DNA of 64,000 nt from Doryteuthis pealeii (Eukaryota; Mollusca; Cephalopoda; Myopsida; Loliginidae): NCBI GenBank assembly GCA_023376005.1, contig CM042157.1, positions 90,950,987 to 91,014,986 of the forward strand, read 5' to 3'. Positions 11,221 through 22,099 of this stretch are shown here, piece by piece. How positions within the stretch are numbered: position 1 is the first letter of the stretch; the number at the start of each line of letters is the position of its first letter. The notes beneath the pieces are model-generated. The model saw only the letters and a list, made by a program, of their open reading frames with translations. It was not told the origin of the DNA and did no database searches. Both the position numbers and the translations under genes were made by a program.

Positions 11221-11844
11221 CTATTACTGAGAGAGTTCAAATAATAAAACATACAAATGTCACTGTCACTTTCAATTATAGCCATGTGTTGATTGAAAGC
11301 AGAAGGTAAGAAGAAAGACTCACTCTTTCATTGACCAAGTCAGCCTCCTCCAATGCATTGATAAAAGACTGTTTCTAAACAACACATTGCTCTAATGAAA
11401 ATAAACAACCATTTTTGCCCAAGAATTTTTTGAAAAAAACTTTTTAAAAAGCTGGAGTATTGTAAAAGTACTGTGAAGAATAATTAAAGTCCAATTACCA
11501 TCGAACTGGGAAGACAAGGCAGCAAGCGGTTGTAACTCAATACAATCCCAAAAGCTACAAAGTCCACTGCAAAATGACAGAGTATATATAAGACTCCACA
11601 ATGTCATTCAAATCAAGCAGCCAATCAGAACTCAAGGAATGGAATCACCCAAATCACCCAGATTCAGGGATGGATCATTCATGAGTCCTATTTATACCAA
11701 CTGTCTTGGACACTGATTGAGTGGTACTAAGCTGCTGTTATTCAAACCAACAATAGGCTAACCGACTTCAATATACTGTATGAGAGCACAGTCTGCATGA
11801 AGCCGCACCTGTGCTTGATGGGGGCCGTATATTTGACATGCCTG
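10981..11844. mobile_element. Non-autonomous hAT-like DNA transposon, 8-bp TSD
   Basis: The ends are perfect 13-bp inverted repeats, CAGGCATGTCAAA at 10981 and TTTGACATGCCTG ending at 11844. They are flanked by identical 8-bp duplicates ATATACAG (10973-10980 and 11845-11852). An 8-bp TSD with CAG-starting TIRs is the hAT signature. No transposase remains. Inside are an A-rich tract (~11158-11218) and a nested LTR-A copy. Confidence 0.9.
11473..11752 (-). mobile_element. Solo LTR, family LTR-A, nested in the hAT element
   Basis: Close match to 41819-42119 in reverse orientation. On the minus strand it begins TGTTGGTTTGAATAACAGCA, has a TATATATACT TATA-like block, and ends near AATTATTCTTCACA. 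The outer edge at ~11473 is approximate and no TSD was resolved. Confidence 0.8.
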
Positions 11845-11852
11845 ATATACAG

Positions 11853-12254
11853 TATACTTTTTTCACCCATTAAAATGGATAAATGGGATTTATTTCTATT
11901 AAATCAATTTTTTTATTTTTTTCTATACATATTTAGTTATTATGCATCTGTGTACAGTTAATTATATGAAAAAGTATGTTTATTTATTAGTTGGAAATAC
12001 AATAAATTAAAAATGTGTATGTGTACGAATATTTGTTCCTCCACCCCGCTGTATATGCTGATAAATTGCAAACCAAAACAAAAAGATAAGCGATGTTTGT
12101 TGATATCAAATATCTACTTAGATATAAAATGCAATCTGACATTATGGGTCACACATCCTAGTCTCACTAAAGTAAAGAAGAAATTCCATTGTTATAATAA
12201 CAGGACGTATTACTCAACCTACAGTAGAGTAAATATATGTAAACATTATTTAAC
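11853..12254. other. AT-rich stretch without recognised feature
   Basis: The 87-codon plus frame at 12013-12276 shows no known family motif. Confidence 0.4.
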
Positions 12255-12560
12255 TTTCTCTGAATGTTTGAGATGAGGCTAGATGATTAATATTATCTGC
12301 GTTATTCAGACTATTGTCCTCATCTTCATTGTTATCTGTACAATGTTTCGGTCAATATGCTCTCCAGCCTTCTTCAGGTATTTCTTGTCGGGCTCGGGAA
12401 CCTTCTTGTCATAATCGGATGGTTCCCGAGTCCGAGAAGGTTCCAGAGTCTGACAAGAAATACCTGAAGAAGGCCGGAGGGCATATTGGCTGAAACGTTG
12501 TACAGATAACAATGAAGATGAGGACAATAGTCTGAATAATGCAGATAATACTAATTATTT
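12255..12560. mobile_element. Penelope-type terminal repeats in inverted, foldback arrangement (copy 1)
   Basis: Two ~145-bp arms meet near 12408. The left arm is the reverse complement of the right: both carry ATTATCTGC, a GACTATTGTCCTCATCTTCA block, ACAA(C/T)GTTTCGG and CCTTCTTCAGG. The sense (right) arm reads CTGAAGAAGGCCGGAGGGC then GCTGAAACGTTGTAC. The centre has short repeats of the GTTCCCGAGTC type. The same repeat flanks the GIY-YIG gene fragment at 18251, which ties it to Penelope-like elements. Confidence 0.75.
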
Positions 12561-12649
12561 AACTTCTTTTCAAAAAAGAAAACAAAAAAATCATAGAAAT
12601 TCAAATATGTCTATAATTCTTTTTCCATGAGTCATACCTAGATACAATT

Positions 12650-12945
12650 TATTACGGTCTAATGGTTATCATCGTAGGAAATGGACATGGCAAACAGAGT
12701 TCAAATCCTGGATGAGGCCGTTTGTATTTCATAGTGCTAATACCTTTAGGAAAAGTATGCATCTAACTATTCTCCTTCCAATCATGGGTAAATAGTAGGG
12801 CAGACTGGGCTCTCTAACCTTGGTATGCCAATTGGTCTAGGAAAAAGAAAACTGAATTCAAACCTGTTAAACTGCTCCAAAAAAAAAAGAAAAAAAAAAA
12901 AGGTCGACCATGTGTCACATCCTGCTTTTACGGAGGTGTTGTTAA
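12650..12945 (+). mobile_element. SINE-1, degenerate
   Basis: Collinear but diverged SINE-1: an ACGGTCTAATGGTTATCATC head, AGTTCAAATCCTGGATGAGG, CTAATACC(T)TTAGGAAAAG, GGGCAGACTGGGCTC, and a tail around TGTGTCACATCCTGC. An A-rich expansion sits at ~12880-12901. Confidence 0.8.
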
Positions 12946-13252
12946 CTAGATACAACTTATTCTCTCCCAATTTTTTTTTTCTCACTACAATTTTCTATAC
13001 TTTAGTCCTCTCTCTCTTCTCTGTATCACTTCCTGTTTGTTTGTTTTTCTCAAATTCTTTCCTTCCAACTTATTGTCTCTTCAATTTCTTCTTCCCTTGC
13101 AAACGCTTTCTTTTTTATAAGTGATTTGGAAAGATTTCAGCTGATCACCATACTGAACCAATAAACAAACAAAAGTGTTGATTCATACATGAATATGTTA
13201 GTTAAACATATAAACATACTCTTTACTCATTTATAAAAAAGAAAACTAACCT

Positions 13253-13690
13253 ATTTCTCTAAATGTTTGAGATGAGGCTTGATGATTAGTATTATCTGCG
13301 TTATTCAGACTATTGTCCTCATCTTCATTGTTATCTCCACTATTTCTCTGAATGTTTGAGATGAGGCTTGATGATTAGTATTATCTGCATTATTCGTACT
13401 ATTGACCTCATCTTCATTGTTATCTGTACAACGTTTCGGCCAATGTGCCCTCCAGCCTTCAGGTATTTCTTGTTGGACTCAGAAAAAGAAGGTTCCCGAG
13501 TCCGAATATGACAAGAAGGTTCCCGATTACAACAAGACAGTTCCAGAGTCCAAAAAGAAGGTTCCAAAGTCCGACAAGAAATACCTGAAGAAGGCCGGAG
13601 GGCATATTGTCCAAAATGTTGTACAGATAACAATGAAGATGAGGACAATAGTCCGAATAACGCAGATAATACCAAAACTAACCTATATTT
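13253..13690. mobile_element. Penelope-type terminal repeats in foldback arrangement (copy 2)
   Basis: Same architecture as 12255-12560 but with the outer part of the left arm duplicated: GAGATGAGGCTTGATGATTA occurs near 13269 and again near 13360. The centre holds several ~27-30-bp units of the AAGAAGGTTCCCGAGTCC type, which on the plus strand translate as repeated KKVPES-like peptides. That reading frame crosses terminal-repeat DNA and is probably not a gene by itself. Confidence 0.75.
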
Positions 13691-14088
13691 GAATTAAATA
13701 TATTGTAAATTACAACAAAAAAATCCGTAATAAACTTATAAAAACCTGATTGCAAGAAGTTATAATTAACCATGACATATTAAAAAGCATGAAAGAACAC
13801 TATAATTATGACATCAATAATTACAGCTGAGAGTCACATTCAGGACACCCCCTTTTTTTTTTAGGGATATTATCCTTATGCAGTCAGCATATTCTAAACC
13901 CTACAGACATAGCAAACTAAACACAGAATATTGACAGCTAGAAATATTTACTCTGCTAACATTTTGCACTCAATGAAAAACAAGTTGTGATTTTATTTTC
14001 ATTTAGAACAAATCTTTGTCTCATGCCAGTGTGAAATCTTGTCCACACTTCTTTTCAAACAGTGAATTTGCTTTAGTACTATATGATT
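13691..14088. other. AT-rich stretch without recognised feature
   Basis: Nothing recognised. Confidence 0.4.
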
Positions 14089-14605
14089 TTTGGTTTGGTT
14101 TTGTTTTACGGCATATCAACCTCAGTGGGTTATTCAATGCTGATAAAGTTTTGAAATAAATCAATTCTTAATGGATAATACAATTTTTTATAAATACATT
14201 TTTCTATTTAACCCATAGATGGGACCCTAACAGGTACTACCACTCTGGACCAGGGATCAATGGTGATGAAGGGGTGCTCCACATTCCCCAAACCTACAAA
14301 ACTGGAACCTCACCATCAGATAGAGTTTAACGTCATTCCCAGGACATGTAGACCCTCAGTCACCACCTTCTAGCACTCATATGATAAAAAGGGGTTGGGC
14401 TTGCCATAAGGGCAATAAGGTTGGGAACATCATATAGGTGCTAGGGCCAAAGTGGAGTATTGCATGTCATGGACTGCTCATCCACCTGGGTTCTATCCTT
14501 AAGCATCACGAGTCGCCACCCATGGCCAACAGGTGGCCCCATTGGAGTAGTCTTACCCCTCTTTAGAGGTGCAGTCGGTGCATTCTAACACCCCAGCCGA
14601 CAGAG
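14089..14605 (+). repeat. R1 copy, nearly full with internal deletion
   Basis: Runs from GGTTTGGTTTTGTTTTACGG to CCCCAGCCGACAGAGCG. The CTTGACGTGACCAGCC block present in other copies is missing between GGTGCTAGG and GCCAAAGTGGAG. Confidence 0.9.
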
Positions 14606-14677
14606 CGATTTAGTACTATATGACCAGTGAACTTGTTGAGTTCCCATTGTAACAGCAATTCATGATTACTAGCAGGA

Positions 14678-14914
14678 GGCGCATGGTGTAATGACTAGAG
14701 TTGTAGGAAATGGACTCGTTAATACCCTTGGGAAAGGTATGCATCTACCTACTCTCCCTACAGCTATGGGTTAATAGCAGGGCAGACTGAGCTTTTTAAC
14801 CTTGGCTAGGTAACCAGTCTAGGAGAAGGAAAACTGAATTCAAACCTGTTAAACTCCGCATAAGAAATTGACCTGTGTCAAATTCTGCTCGTGCAGAGGG
14901 GTTGGTAAATATAT
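14678..14914 (+). mobile_element. SINE-1 with 10-bp TSD, internally deleted
   Basis: The head GGCGCATGGTGTAATGACTA runs into the body at ATGGACTCGTTAATACCCTT, so the B-box block is deleted. The tail is GGTTGGTAAATATAT. The TSD ACTAGCAGGA is at 14668-14677 and 14915-14924. Confidence 0.88.
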
Positions 14915-14924
14915 ACTAGCAGGA

Positions 14925-15249
14925 CCTATGGATATACCACAGTATGATAATTTAATTATTACAACATTTGATATGTTTACTTAAGAACTATTGCAAAATA
15001 CTTCAATATGTAAAAAGTATAATAATCTTGATTAAACTCTCCCACTTTTTTTTCTTTCTGCGTGCTTACGCCCTCTCTGTATCTTTCCCTTACTCTCTTT
15101 TTTTTTCTTTCTTTCTTTATTATATTTTTGTGTTGCATGTCCTTTTTCTTACCTTTCTTTTATAATAAAAACAGAATTGTTCATTATTTAGCTGAGGTGA
15201 AGACTCTCATAGAAATAAGAATTCGGTGGATAAGCAACACCAGATAATC
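14925..15249. other. T/C-rich stretch, no recognised gene
   Basis: CTTT-rich from ~15046 to 15125. The frames over it are composition artefacts. Confidence 0.5.
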
Positions 15250-15345
15250 AGGATTTACATGTTTATTCTTGGACAATTTGGACGATCTCATTTTTAACCA
15301 GAAGGTGTTGCAAGATGATAACAATCGGAAGATTAAGGAGCAAGT
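15250..15345 (+). mobile_element. LTR-retroelement internal fragment
   Basis: TTTGGACGATCTCATTTTTA, CCAGAAGGTGTTGCAAGATG and ATCGGAAGATTAAG recur at 57175-57240, 57548-57580 and 58130-58175, next to LTR-B and LTR-E. One frame reads LDNLDDLIFNQKVLQDDNNR, plausibly a gag-like peptide, but the family is unassigned. Confidence 0.45.
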
Positions 15346-15394
15346 ATTATATATAGATATTTATGCTTCTATTTAGGAGGGAGTAAAAGATTCT

Positions 15395-15681
15395 GGTAAT
15401 CCTTAACTTTTTCCTTGTAAATTCCTACAATAAAATAAACTGAACCCTCATTTTATGTCCGTGTTTTTGCAATAAATGTTTTATTTATTTTGCACCGTTA
15501 TTTTACAATACTAAATATATTTTATGGTAATCCTTAACTTTTTCCTCGTAAGAAAATATATTTAGTATTGTAAAATAACAGGTGCAAGAAAAATAAAACA
15601 TTTATTGCAAAAACACGGACATAAAATGAGGGTTCAGTTATTTTATGGTAGGAATTTACGAGGAAAAAGTTAAGGATTACC
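15395..15681. mobile_element. Palindromic MITE, 8-bp TSD (hAT-like)
   Basis: Two arms fold back over nearly the whole 287 bp. The ends are GGTAATCCTTAACTTTTTCC and its complement ending GGATTACC. The duplicate AAGATTCT at 15387-15394 and 15682-15689 is a perfect 8-bp TSD. A third copy of the terminal sequence sits at the centre (~15532-15552). The TSD length suggests hAT, but the termini lack the usual CAG start. Confidence 0.88.
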
Positions 15682-15689
15682 AAGATTCT

Positions 15690-16125
15690 AATTAGTATTT
15701 CATGGTTATCTCCATTATATCAAAAATTAGGAGAATTGATAAAATGATATTCTGCACAAAAGCAAAACTTGTAAAATTATCATCCAGTTGCAAATTAAAC
15801 AGGAAATTGCTTTATTCTCTAGGAGTATTTTATGTGTAAACTACTGCAACTCATCTATAAAGGCAGCATCTAGTGATGAGAAAAAATAGCTGCTGAAAGA
15901 TTACCAGGATTCAAATTCAAACCAAACTTCCAAAAACACATCACCTTTTACACGGTTCAACAAGTCACACGTAACGTGATTATGAAGGACCACCAGAGTT
16001 TGATAGTGGAAATAAAACTGTGAGCGGACTGCTATAGTAAGAGAGGAAGAAGAAATAAGAAAAAGCAAAGATTAAAAAAGGAGGAGTGGACACACAACAG
16101 GTAGCCAGTAATTTGATCGAAGAAT
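15690..16125. other. No feature recognised
   Basis: AT-rich left half; a purine-rich patch precedes LTR-B. Confidence 0.4.
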
Positions 16126-16480
16126 GACGTCGGAAGAGGAATTGGAAGTTGACCAGAAGCGGAAGTCACATGGTGACGAGGAACAAGAAAGAACAAGATC
16201 GCTCTCTTTTGCTTTCCGGCGGCGTAGAGTTCGGACGGGGGCTGCTGGTCCCTAGTGTTGGGACAGCAGTATAGTTGGTACTATGTTCAAAGGTACAGGA
16301 ATTTGACAGTGTCCTCCCTCTCTTTCTCTCTGTCTTTCCTCCTCTCCGAAACAGAGCCCATGACACGAGCCGAAAATAAATGCTAAGCCCTTGTAACCAT
16401 ATATCTCACATGTTGTACCTTTTTTTATTGACATTGACAACTGCCACGTAACAAATACCTTTTTGGTACCGTGACCATAT
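16126..16480 (+). mobile_element. LTR-B fragment (BEL/Pao-like, tentative)
   Basis: Homologous to 57175-57540. Shared blocks are CTCTTTTTGCTTTCC or a variant, GGTCCCTAGT, CTCTCTTTCTCTCTGTCTTT, AATAAATGCTAAGC, GCCACGT and a following CCTTTTTGGTACCGTGACC. The last block resembles the junction after BEL/Pao LTRs (TTTGGTGCCGTGACC) as I recall it. The 5' boundary was not located. Confidence 0.6.
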
Positions 16481-16544
16481 TATACTACAACGTTCTCCTG
16501 AGGTAGAAGCTCTGCTCCCAGCATTCAAGGGAATCAGTGCTATC

Positions 16545-17118
16545 AGCACCTTGGTGGGTCATTTAATGTTGACAAAGTTGTGAAATAAATTCATTCTTAA
16601 TGCATAATACAATTTTGTTTATAAACTCATGTTTTTCTATTTAATCCATAGATGGGACCCTAACAGGTAATACCACTCTGGGTCAGAGTGAACCAGGGAG
16701 CAATGGTGATGAAGGGGTACTCCACATTCCCACACCTCCAAAACTGGAACCTCACCATCAGATAGAGTTTAACATCATTCCCAGGACATGTAGACCCAGC
16801 CACCGCCTTCTAGCACCCATATGATAAAAAGGGTTGGGGTTTGCCATAAGGGCAATAGGGTTTGGGGCAATCATATAGGTGCTAGGGCTTGACGTGACCA
16901 GCTGATTGATCGGAGGGGGCCTCTCCGACTGCCCGTCTAGCCCGAGATAGGGCCAAAGTGGAGTATTGCATGTCATGGACTGCTCATCCACCTGGGTTCT
17001 ATCCTTAAGCATCACGGGTCGCCACCCACGGCCAACAGGTGGCCCCATTGGGGGGAGTCTTACCCCTCTGCTGAGGTGCAGTCGGTGCATTCTAAAGCCC
17101 CAGCCGACAGGGCGGAGC
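16545..17118 (+). repeat. R1, most complete copy
   Basis: About 575 bp, from AGCACCTTGGTGGGTCATTT to CCCCAGCCGACAGGGCGG. Order of blocks: CCATAGATGGGACCC, GGTCAGAGTGAACCAGG, ACCTCACCATCAGATAGAG, AGCACCCATATGATAAAAAG, GGGCTTGACGTGACCAGC, GGAGTATTGCATGTCATGG, CATCACGGGTCGCCACCC. No tRNA head, ORF or long TIR was seen. The 134-codon minus frame here is translated repeat. Confidence 0.9.
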
Positions 17119-17392
17119 ACGACTTTGATTGCACAAATAAAAATCATGTGATAACATGCCATTTTTGCAAAGTTACAGTTATATTAATATATACAATGAT
17201 AGTATTTCTTTAAAAATCACCTTTCTTAAATCACAATGTTAGACATAGGCTGACAAAAGATCTACATTTATCAACTTGTTTCTAAGCAGTCAGTTTGGAA
17301 ATTAATCTATATTTATTAGGTGAACTCAAACCAGAAATTAGATATTAATCTTCTATTTTGATTGACTGACATATTGATCTTCATTATTATCA
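17119..17392. other. AT-rich stretch without recognised feature
   Basis: Nothing recognised. Confidence 0.4.
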
Positions 17393-18180
17393 TTACCATC
17401 AAGTCACACTGACAGCATTAGTCTCCATGATTTTCTTGCCATCCGTTCCTATCAGACATCACTCCTGGGATATCCTCTGCACAGCATCCAGTGTCCATGC
17501 AGAGCTGATGTAGGTTTGTGCAGGCTGACCCACACTGATGTGTCCATGTATGAGCTCGTCCTTGCTTCTCCAGCAGTGTCAAGCATTTCTTTTTATCTAA
17601 CCCAAACGGTTGGCATGATATGAGGCAAGTGCCCATACAGTTGCTAACTCTTGGGGTGCTGCTTCCAGAATTTGTTCAAGACAACATGTAGCATCTTTGT
17701 ACAGTTCCCAGCTAGCTTTCTCTCTAATCATTTTGTTAGAGTCCAAGTGGTACAGCCATATAGTAGCACTGACATGGCTACAGCTTGGAAAAATTTTTAT
17801 CAGCAAGATCAGATTTCCAAATGATCGAGAATCTATCTATGGCAAACCATCTCTTTCTTATGTATATATTGACATCGCTATCTGTAGATGAGATATTACT
17901 ACCTAGGTATGTGAACTGGTTTAATAATTTCAGGACCTTACCATCTAGTGTGGTGATGTCTCCATCTTGGTTGTAGCACATGAAATTCTGTTTAACTGAG
18001 TTCACATTGAGACAAATGCCTCTGGCTGCCCTTTTTATGCTATGCAGCAGTGATTTGGCTTGTGCAGGTGTATTTGCTAGAAGTGCTAGATCATCTGCAT
18101 AGTCTGCATCTGTAATAGTTTCTGCTGGATATTACCTGCTCCTTGCTTTTCTTATCCTGAAGCTTTTTTTGGCTAGAATA
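17393..18180 (-). pseudogene. LINE reverse transcriptase, 3' half, broken
   Basis: Read on the minus strand: YPAETITDADYADDLALLAN contains the RT catalytic YxDD motif (YADD), then AQAKSLLHSIK, LLNQFTYLGSNISSTDSDVN, WFAIDRFSIIWKSDL, VLLYGCTTWTL, and in a further frame the tail QPAQTYISSAWTLD. This is the thumb and tail of a common invertebrate LINE ORF2. Stops and frameshifts, for example in the ~17595-17640 tail, make it inactive. Its 5' half continues at 18761-19420 after a Penelope-type insertion, so both pieces were one element. Confidence 0.85.
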
Positions 18181-18250
18181 TCTACCTATTTACTTATGTA
18201 TGATTTTTTTTTTTTTATCTAGACTCATATTGTGGTTTTTTTGTTTTTAT

Positions 18251-18616
18251 TCAATCTGATCTAGCCTTAATTACGGGTTCCCATATTGTATTCATTTCTA
18301 TGCTAGGTCTACTTAACAGCCCAGTACAGCCTATGATATGTGCTGATTCTTTGAGGCGTCTTCTCTTCCAATGTTCTTCTCTATCTATTATTCTAACTTC
18401 ATCCCATAAGGGCAGATGGTTTCCCTTTTCATTCCATATATGGTCAGCCATACCCAACTTTTCTATTTCTCCTCGGACCACTGCTTTACGATGTTCTTCT
18501 AGTCTTACTTTCAGTGGATGGCATGTTTCACCTTTGTATACTTTGCCACAGCTGCATAGGATGGAATACACACAATTTTTGGTCATGTTGTATTCTGCTG
18601 GGGGCTTGACTCGGAC
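18251..18616 (-). pseudogene. Penelope-like GIY-YIG endonuclease domain
   Basis: About 115 codons remain open. MTKNCVYSILCSCGKVYKGE gives the GIY (VYSI) and YIG (VYKG) strands with the family's CxC. Next come VRLEEHRKAVVRGE (catalytic Arg on the helix), MADHIWNEKGNHLPLWDEV, and REEHWKRRRLKESAHI with the metal-binding Glu and basic helix, ending LLSRPSIEMNTIWEP. This domain sits C-terminal to the RT in canonical Penelope-like elements and nicks target DNA. The RT is missing here. A start upstream of MTKN is an artefact: it lies in the terminal repeat. Confidence 0.88.
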
Positions 18617-18760
18617 AAGATGTAAATACCTGAAGAAGGCCGGAGGGCATATCAGCCGAAACGTTGTACAAATAACAATGAAGATGGGGACCATAGTCCG
18701 AATAATGCAGATAATACTAATCTTCAAGCCTCATCTCAAACATTCAGAGAAATAGATTTA
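18616..18760 (+). mobile_element. Penelope-type terminal repeat with hammerhead-like core
   Basis: Plus strand: CTGAAGAAGGCCGGAGGGCA, then CAGCCGAAACGTTGTAC, GACCATAGTCCGAATAATGC, GCCTCATCTCAAACATTCAG. Same sequence as the arms at 12255 and 13253. It is inverted relative to the adjacent endonuclease fragment. Confidence 0.8.
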
Positions 18761-19420
18761 ATGATGTTCATAATATGTAGTCTAGGCAAATTGAAAATAA
18801 AAATGGTAGTAATGTATCTCTTTGTAGGACTCTAGCAACAATGTCAAAGTAATCTGCCACCATCAGATGAACAGTCCATTGCTTTTGCATCTTTGTAGAG
18901 CATCATTATAACAATAACAGTTTCTTTGGGGAGACCATATGCTAGAAGTAATTGCTCCATCTTTACCCAGTGTATGGAGTCAAATGCCTTGGAAAACAAA
19001 TAAATAGTGTTGCCTCGAGATATTTGGCTTGATACCATTCTAAAACACGACAAATAGTTAGAATCTTAGAAGTTGTAGATAGATTTCTGTAAAAGACATT
19101 TTGACTCTAATTCAGGTCGGATGCGATTGAGAAGAAGGGCATTATAAACCTTAACAGCAATTGGCAGTAAGAGTTATACATCTGTAGTTTTTGGTGATTC
19201 CGAGGTTGCCTATCTTGGGGAAAGGGAGGTTGCAGCCTTTCATCCATTGTATTTTGTGTATATACTGTGTTGCATAATCTTAGTAGTATGTTATCAAATT
19301 TCCTTTTTTAAAGTATGGAACTTTAGGAGGCATTTTGTTAAGGTAGCATTCCCAGTTGATTTTTTTATTTGAGGTTATTGTTTAATCACATTAGTTATAC
19401 AGAGCTTTGTAAATGGAGTT
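18761..19420 (-). pseudogene. LINE reverse transcriptase, 5' half, broken
   Basis: The minus strand reads VYNALLLNRIRPELESK (finger region), SKAFDSIHWVKMEQLLLAYG (catalytic 'F...KAFDSIH' block carrying the first Asp) and PKETVIVIMMLYKDAKAMDC. It continues into 17393-18180 across the Penelope insertion. Upstream, ~19200-19260 weakly reads as LPKIGNLG, the start of the RT fold. The endonuclease domain is not visible. Confidence 0.8.
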
Positions 19421-20505
19421 CAGAACTGTTTGAATTATGCAAATATCCCCAGTAGTTAAAAAATGATGAGAATTTAAAGCCCCGAAATTGGAGGTACAAA
19501 AGTGGACATGATTTTGTTAAAATTTTCAATTTGAATTCTAGTTATATCTTATTCATTTCATTTAAAACGACAACCTTTTTCTGTTTTAAATACTGAAATT
19601 GCTATATTTTCTAACCAATTTCTAGACTAAATTTTGTGAAAACAAGGATTTTTGGTGCATTTTAGTAAACAATCTTTGATGCTATTTCCTCAAACAATGG
19701 TACAAGTAAGAGATCTAGTTTTTTGTACCAGTATTCAGTATATCAACTTTTGTGCCCCTGAACAATTTGATTTTTTTTTTTAAATGAAAAAAAAAAAATT
19801 AAAATTAAAAAAAATAATCAACCTACTCTAATGTTTACCCTTCTGTTTCCGCTATTTAAGCATACAATCCAATTCTCAAGAGAAAACTGGGCTAGATGTT
19901 CACTATTTCAGTTTAGGGAGTTGTAAAAAAAGGAATTTATTATTTCTGTCTTTGCCTAATTGAAAATTTATGTTTTCCCGCCAATGATCAAGACGTTAAG
20001 TTTAGTGGTGTGTTGCATTATAAAGAGAATAAATGAATGTAAAAATGCAAACTTAAAACTTTTTTAAAAATCTGTAATCAAAGGTTGATTTACACATCAA
20101 AAGATGAACTTTTCCATCATGTTAAGCTTTGAGTCAAAAAGATTTTAAGACTGTATCAAATCTAAAGAATGATATACAATAGTTATTACTGATAGTCACA
20201 CAATAGTCCAATCTGAATACTGTATTAACAAATACACACTAAATAGTAGAATATTATCATCAACAATAGGAAGAGGATGATTTGTTTTAATTATCCATAG
20301 CATTTCAGTATCTTTTATTAGCCACATATCCTTCTTGATTAAATATCTACCACAAGACTGTGGTAACATAGTTACAAGTGCTACCTGCTGCCTTAGATGA
20401 ATCAGACTAAATATGGCCATTGTAAAGTTGTAAAATGGTAGAGGTTTCTCAACTGCTGAATAGACTGTGCATAATTGTAATAATACCTCCCACCCACATA
20501 TACAC

Positions 20506-20544
<39 letters not shown>

Positions 20545-22099
20545 AGTATCCAGAAGAGGCAAATACAGAGTTGAATCAGGCAATGTGGCTGAGCCTAGAA
20601 GACAGCAACATTTTTGAGTGCCACAAATCTATCAGTTTATCAAAGAAAGTGCATGAAATTGCTTTTTTTTTTTCTTTTTTCTTCTTTTTTAAAAAAATAC
20701 AAAACTAATGAAAACACAAGGCAAAAAATTGAGTGATTCTATTTGTTTGTTCTATATTAACAATTAGGAAATGTTTGGTTGTCTATCCTCGAGAGACAGC
20801 TAAACAATTTGATGTAGAGATTATAAAATTTGGTATACCTACTTATTGAACCCAGGAGGTTTTAAAGAGAGGAAGATACTCTTAAGAAGAGTTCTATAAT
20901 AATAAACAACAGGAAGTAATGCTGGAAGATGTAACTAATCCTACAGAATTTAAATTTCTAAACTTCAAAAGAAAAAAAGTATTTTCTCTTAATATTTAAT
21001 CAAAAGCATTGCTAATTAGGTTTATAGGTACTTTTTAAAACTGGGAACGTAAATGATTATGTAGTAAGTTTTATTGGTTAATACTAATAATCTGAACAAA
21101 AGAATAATTGAAAAAATTACTTTTTACTAAAAATATAGTGAAAATTATAACAGGTGTCAGTTACCTGTCAACTTGATTCAAGTGAGTATTGAGCAGCTTT
21201 AATTAGGCATATGTGATAAAAGGCCATTTAAACTTGTGAATGTCTCATGGGACAGCTGAAGTATTGATGACCAAAAACATCAAAACCGGATATTAATTAC
21301 AATGGCAAAAATATATTCCCAAGATAAAATACTGTCATATGATATGCAACAGTCTAGTAAAGATAAGCTATAGTAATAACAATATAATTATAAAGTTTTT
21401 AGTCATTCAAATCTAAAGGATATAGCTAAAAGGCTTCTTGTTTTTTTAAACTCTAGTTCTCATATTTAAACAAAAGAAATTGTTTTTCTATTTAATAATG
21501 TTCTCCAGTTTTAAAAAGCTTACAAGATCAAAAGAATGTTTCACTATTTATATCACTAGTTATCTATATTCATAAATCTGCTGTATATGTGTTTATTTGT
21601 CTGGATACAGCTTCTATATAAAATTGTTACCAAAACAACTGTTTATTCCCACCTCAAACAAATTTCTGAATAGTTTGCTATAGTTTGAAAAGGAAAAGAT
21701 TTTCCCTAACAAGGAAGCTAATTTGCATATTTTTCCTAAAAAATAAAACAGGTTATAACAAACAAAAAGATTGAAAAGGAATGTTTTATTATTCATTAGC
21801 AGTATGTACCTGACCTTGACCAGGTTATATGGTATCCAGCTAAATTAAGTATACACCTTTTTAAATCTCATATTGCTCACCATTGGATAGCAGTACCTAT
21901 CACTCGATGTGTTTATTGTGAAAATGATAGAATGGAAATTTGTGCATGTTAACCCTCATTTACTAATAACGCAATAATGAAACTTTTTGAAAAGGAGTGA
22001 GATGCAATATCAACACATTGTTATTAATTCAAATGGTCCTAATGAATAGAATGCTCGATATGGAAATTCATTAAATTTGCAAATTTATCAGTTATTCTA
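19421..22099. other. 2.7-kb AT-rich stretch, no recognised gene
   Basis: A run of A's lies at ~20511-20543 and A/T homopolymers at ~19769-19815. The 103-codon minus frame at 20196-20507 has no family motif, and the 60-codon frame at 21614 is AT-driven. No tRNA, TIR pair or tandem array was seen. Confidence 0.5.

Larger units (their letters stand above)
18181..18760. mobile_element. Penelope-like element fragment nested in the LINE RT gene
   Basis: It interrupts the LINE between the segments before and after the YADD region. It consists of an antisense GIY-YIG domain (about 18251-18616), a T-rich edge on its left (~18207-18250) and a sense-oriented terminal repeat on its right. The TSD could not be resolved by eye. 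Confidence 0.8.

Noticed and set aside
16758..17162. 134-codon minus-strand frame as a gene
   Set aside because: Covers the R1 repeat; similar peptides recur in other R1 copies (10560, 30244) with frameshifts.
18300..18755. 151-codon plus-strand frame overlapping the GIY-YIG region
   Set aside because: Antisense shadow of the Penelope-like endonuclease joined to terminal-repeat sequence.
20196..20507. 103-codon minus frame as a host exon
   Set aside because: No recognisable domain, no splice context argued, AT-rich flanks; insufficient support.
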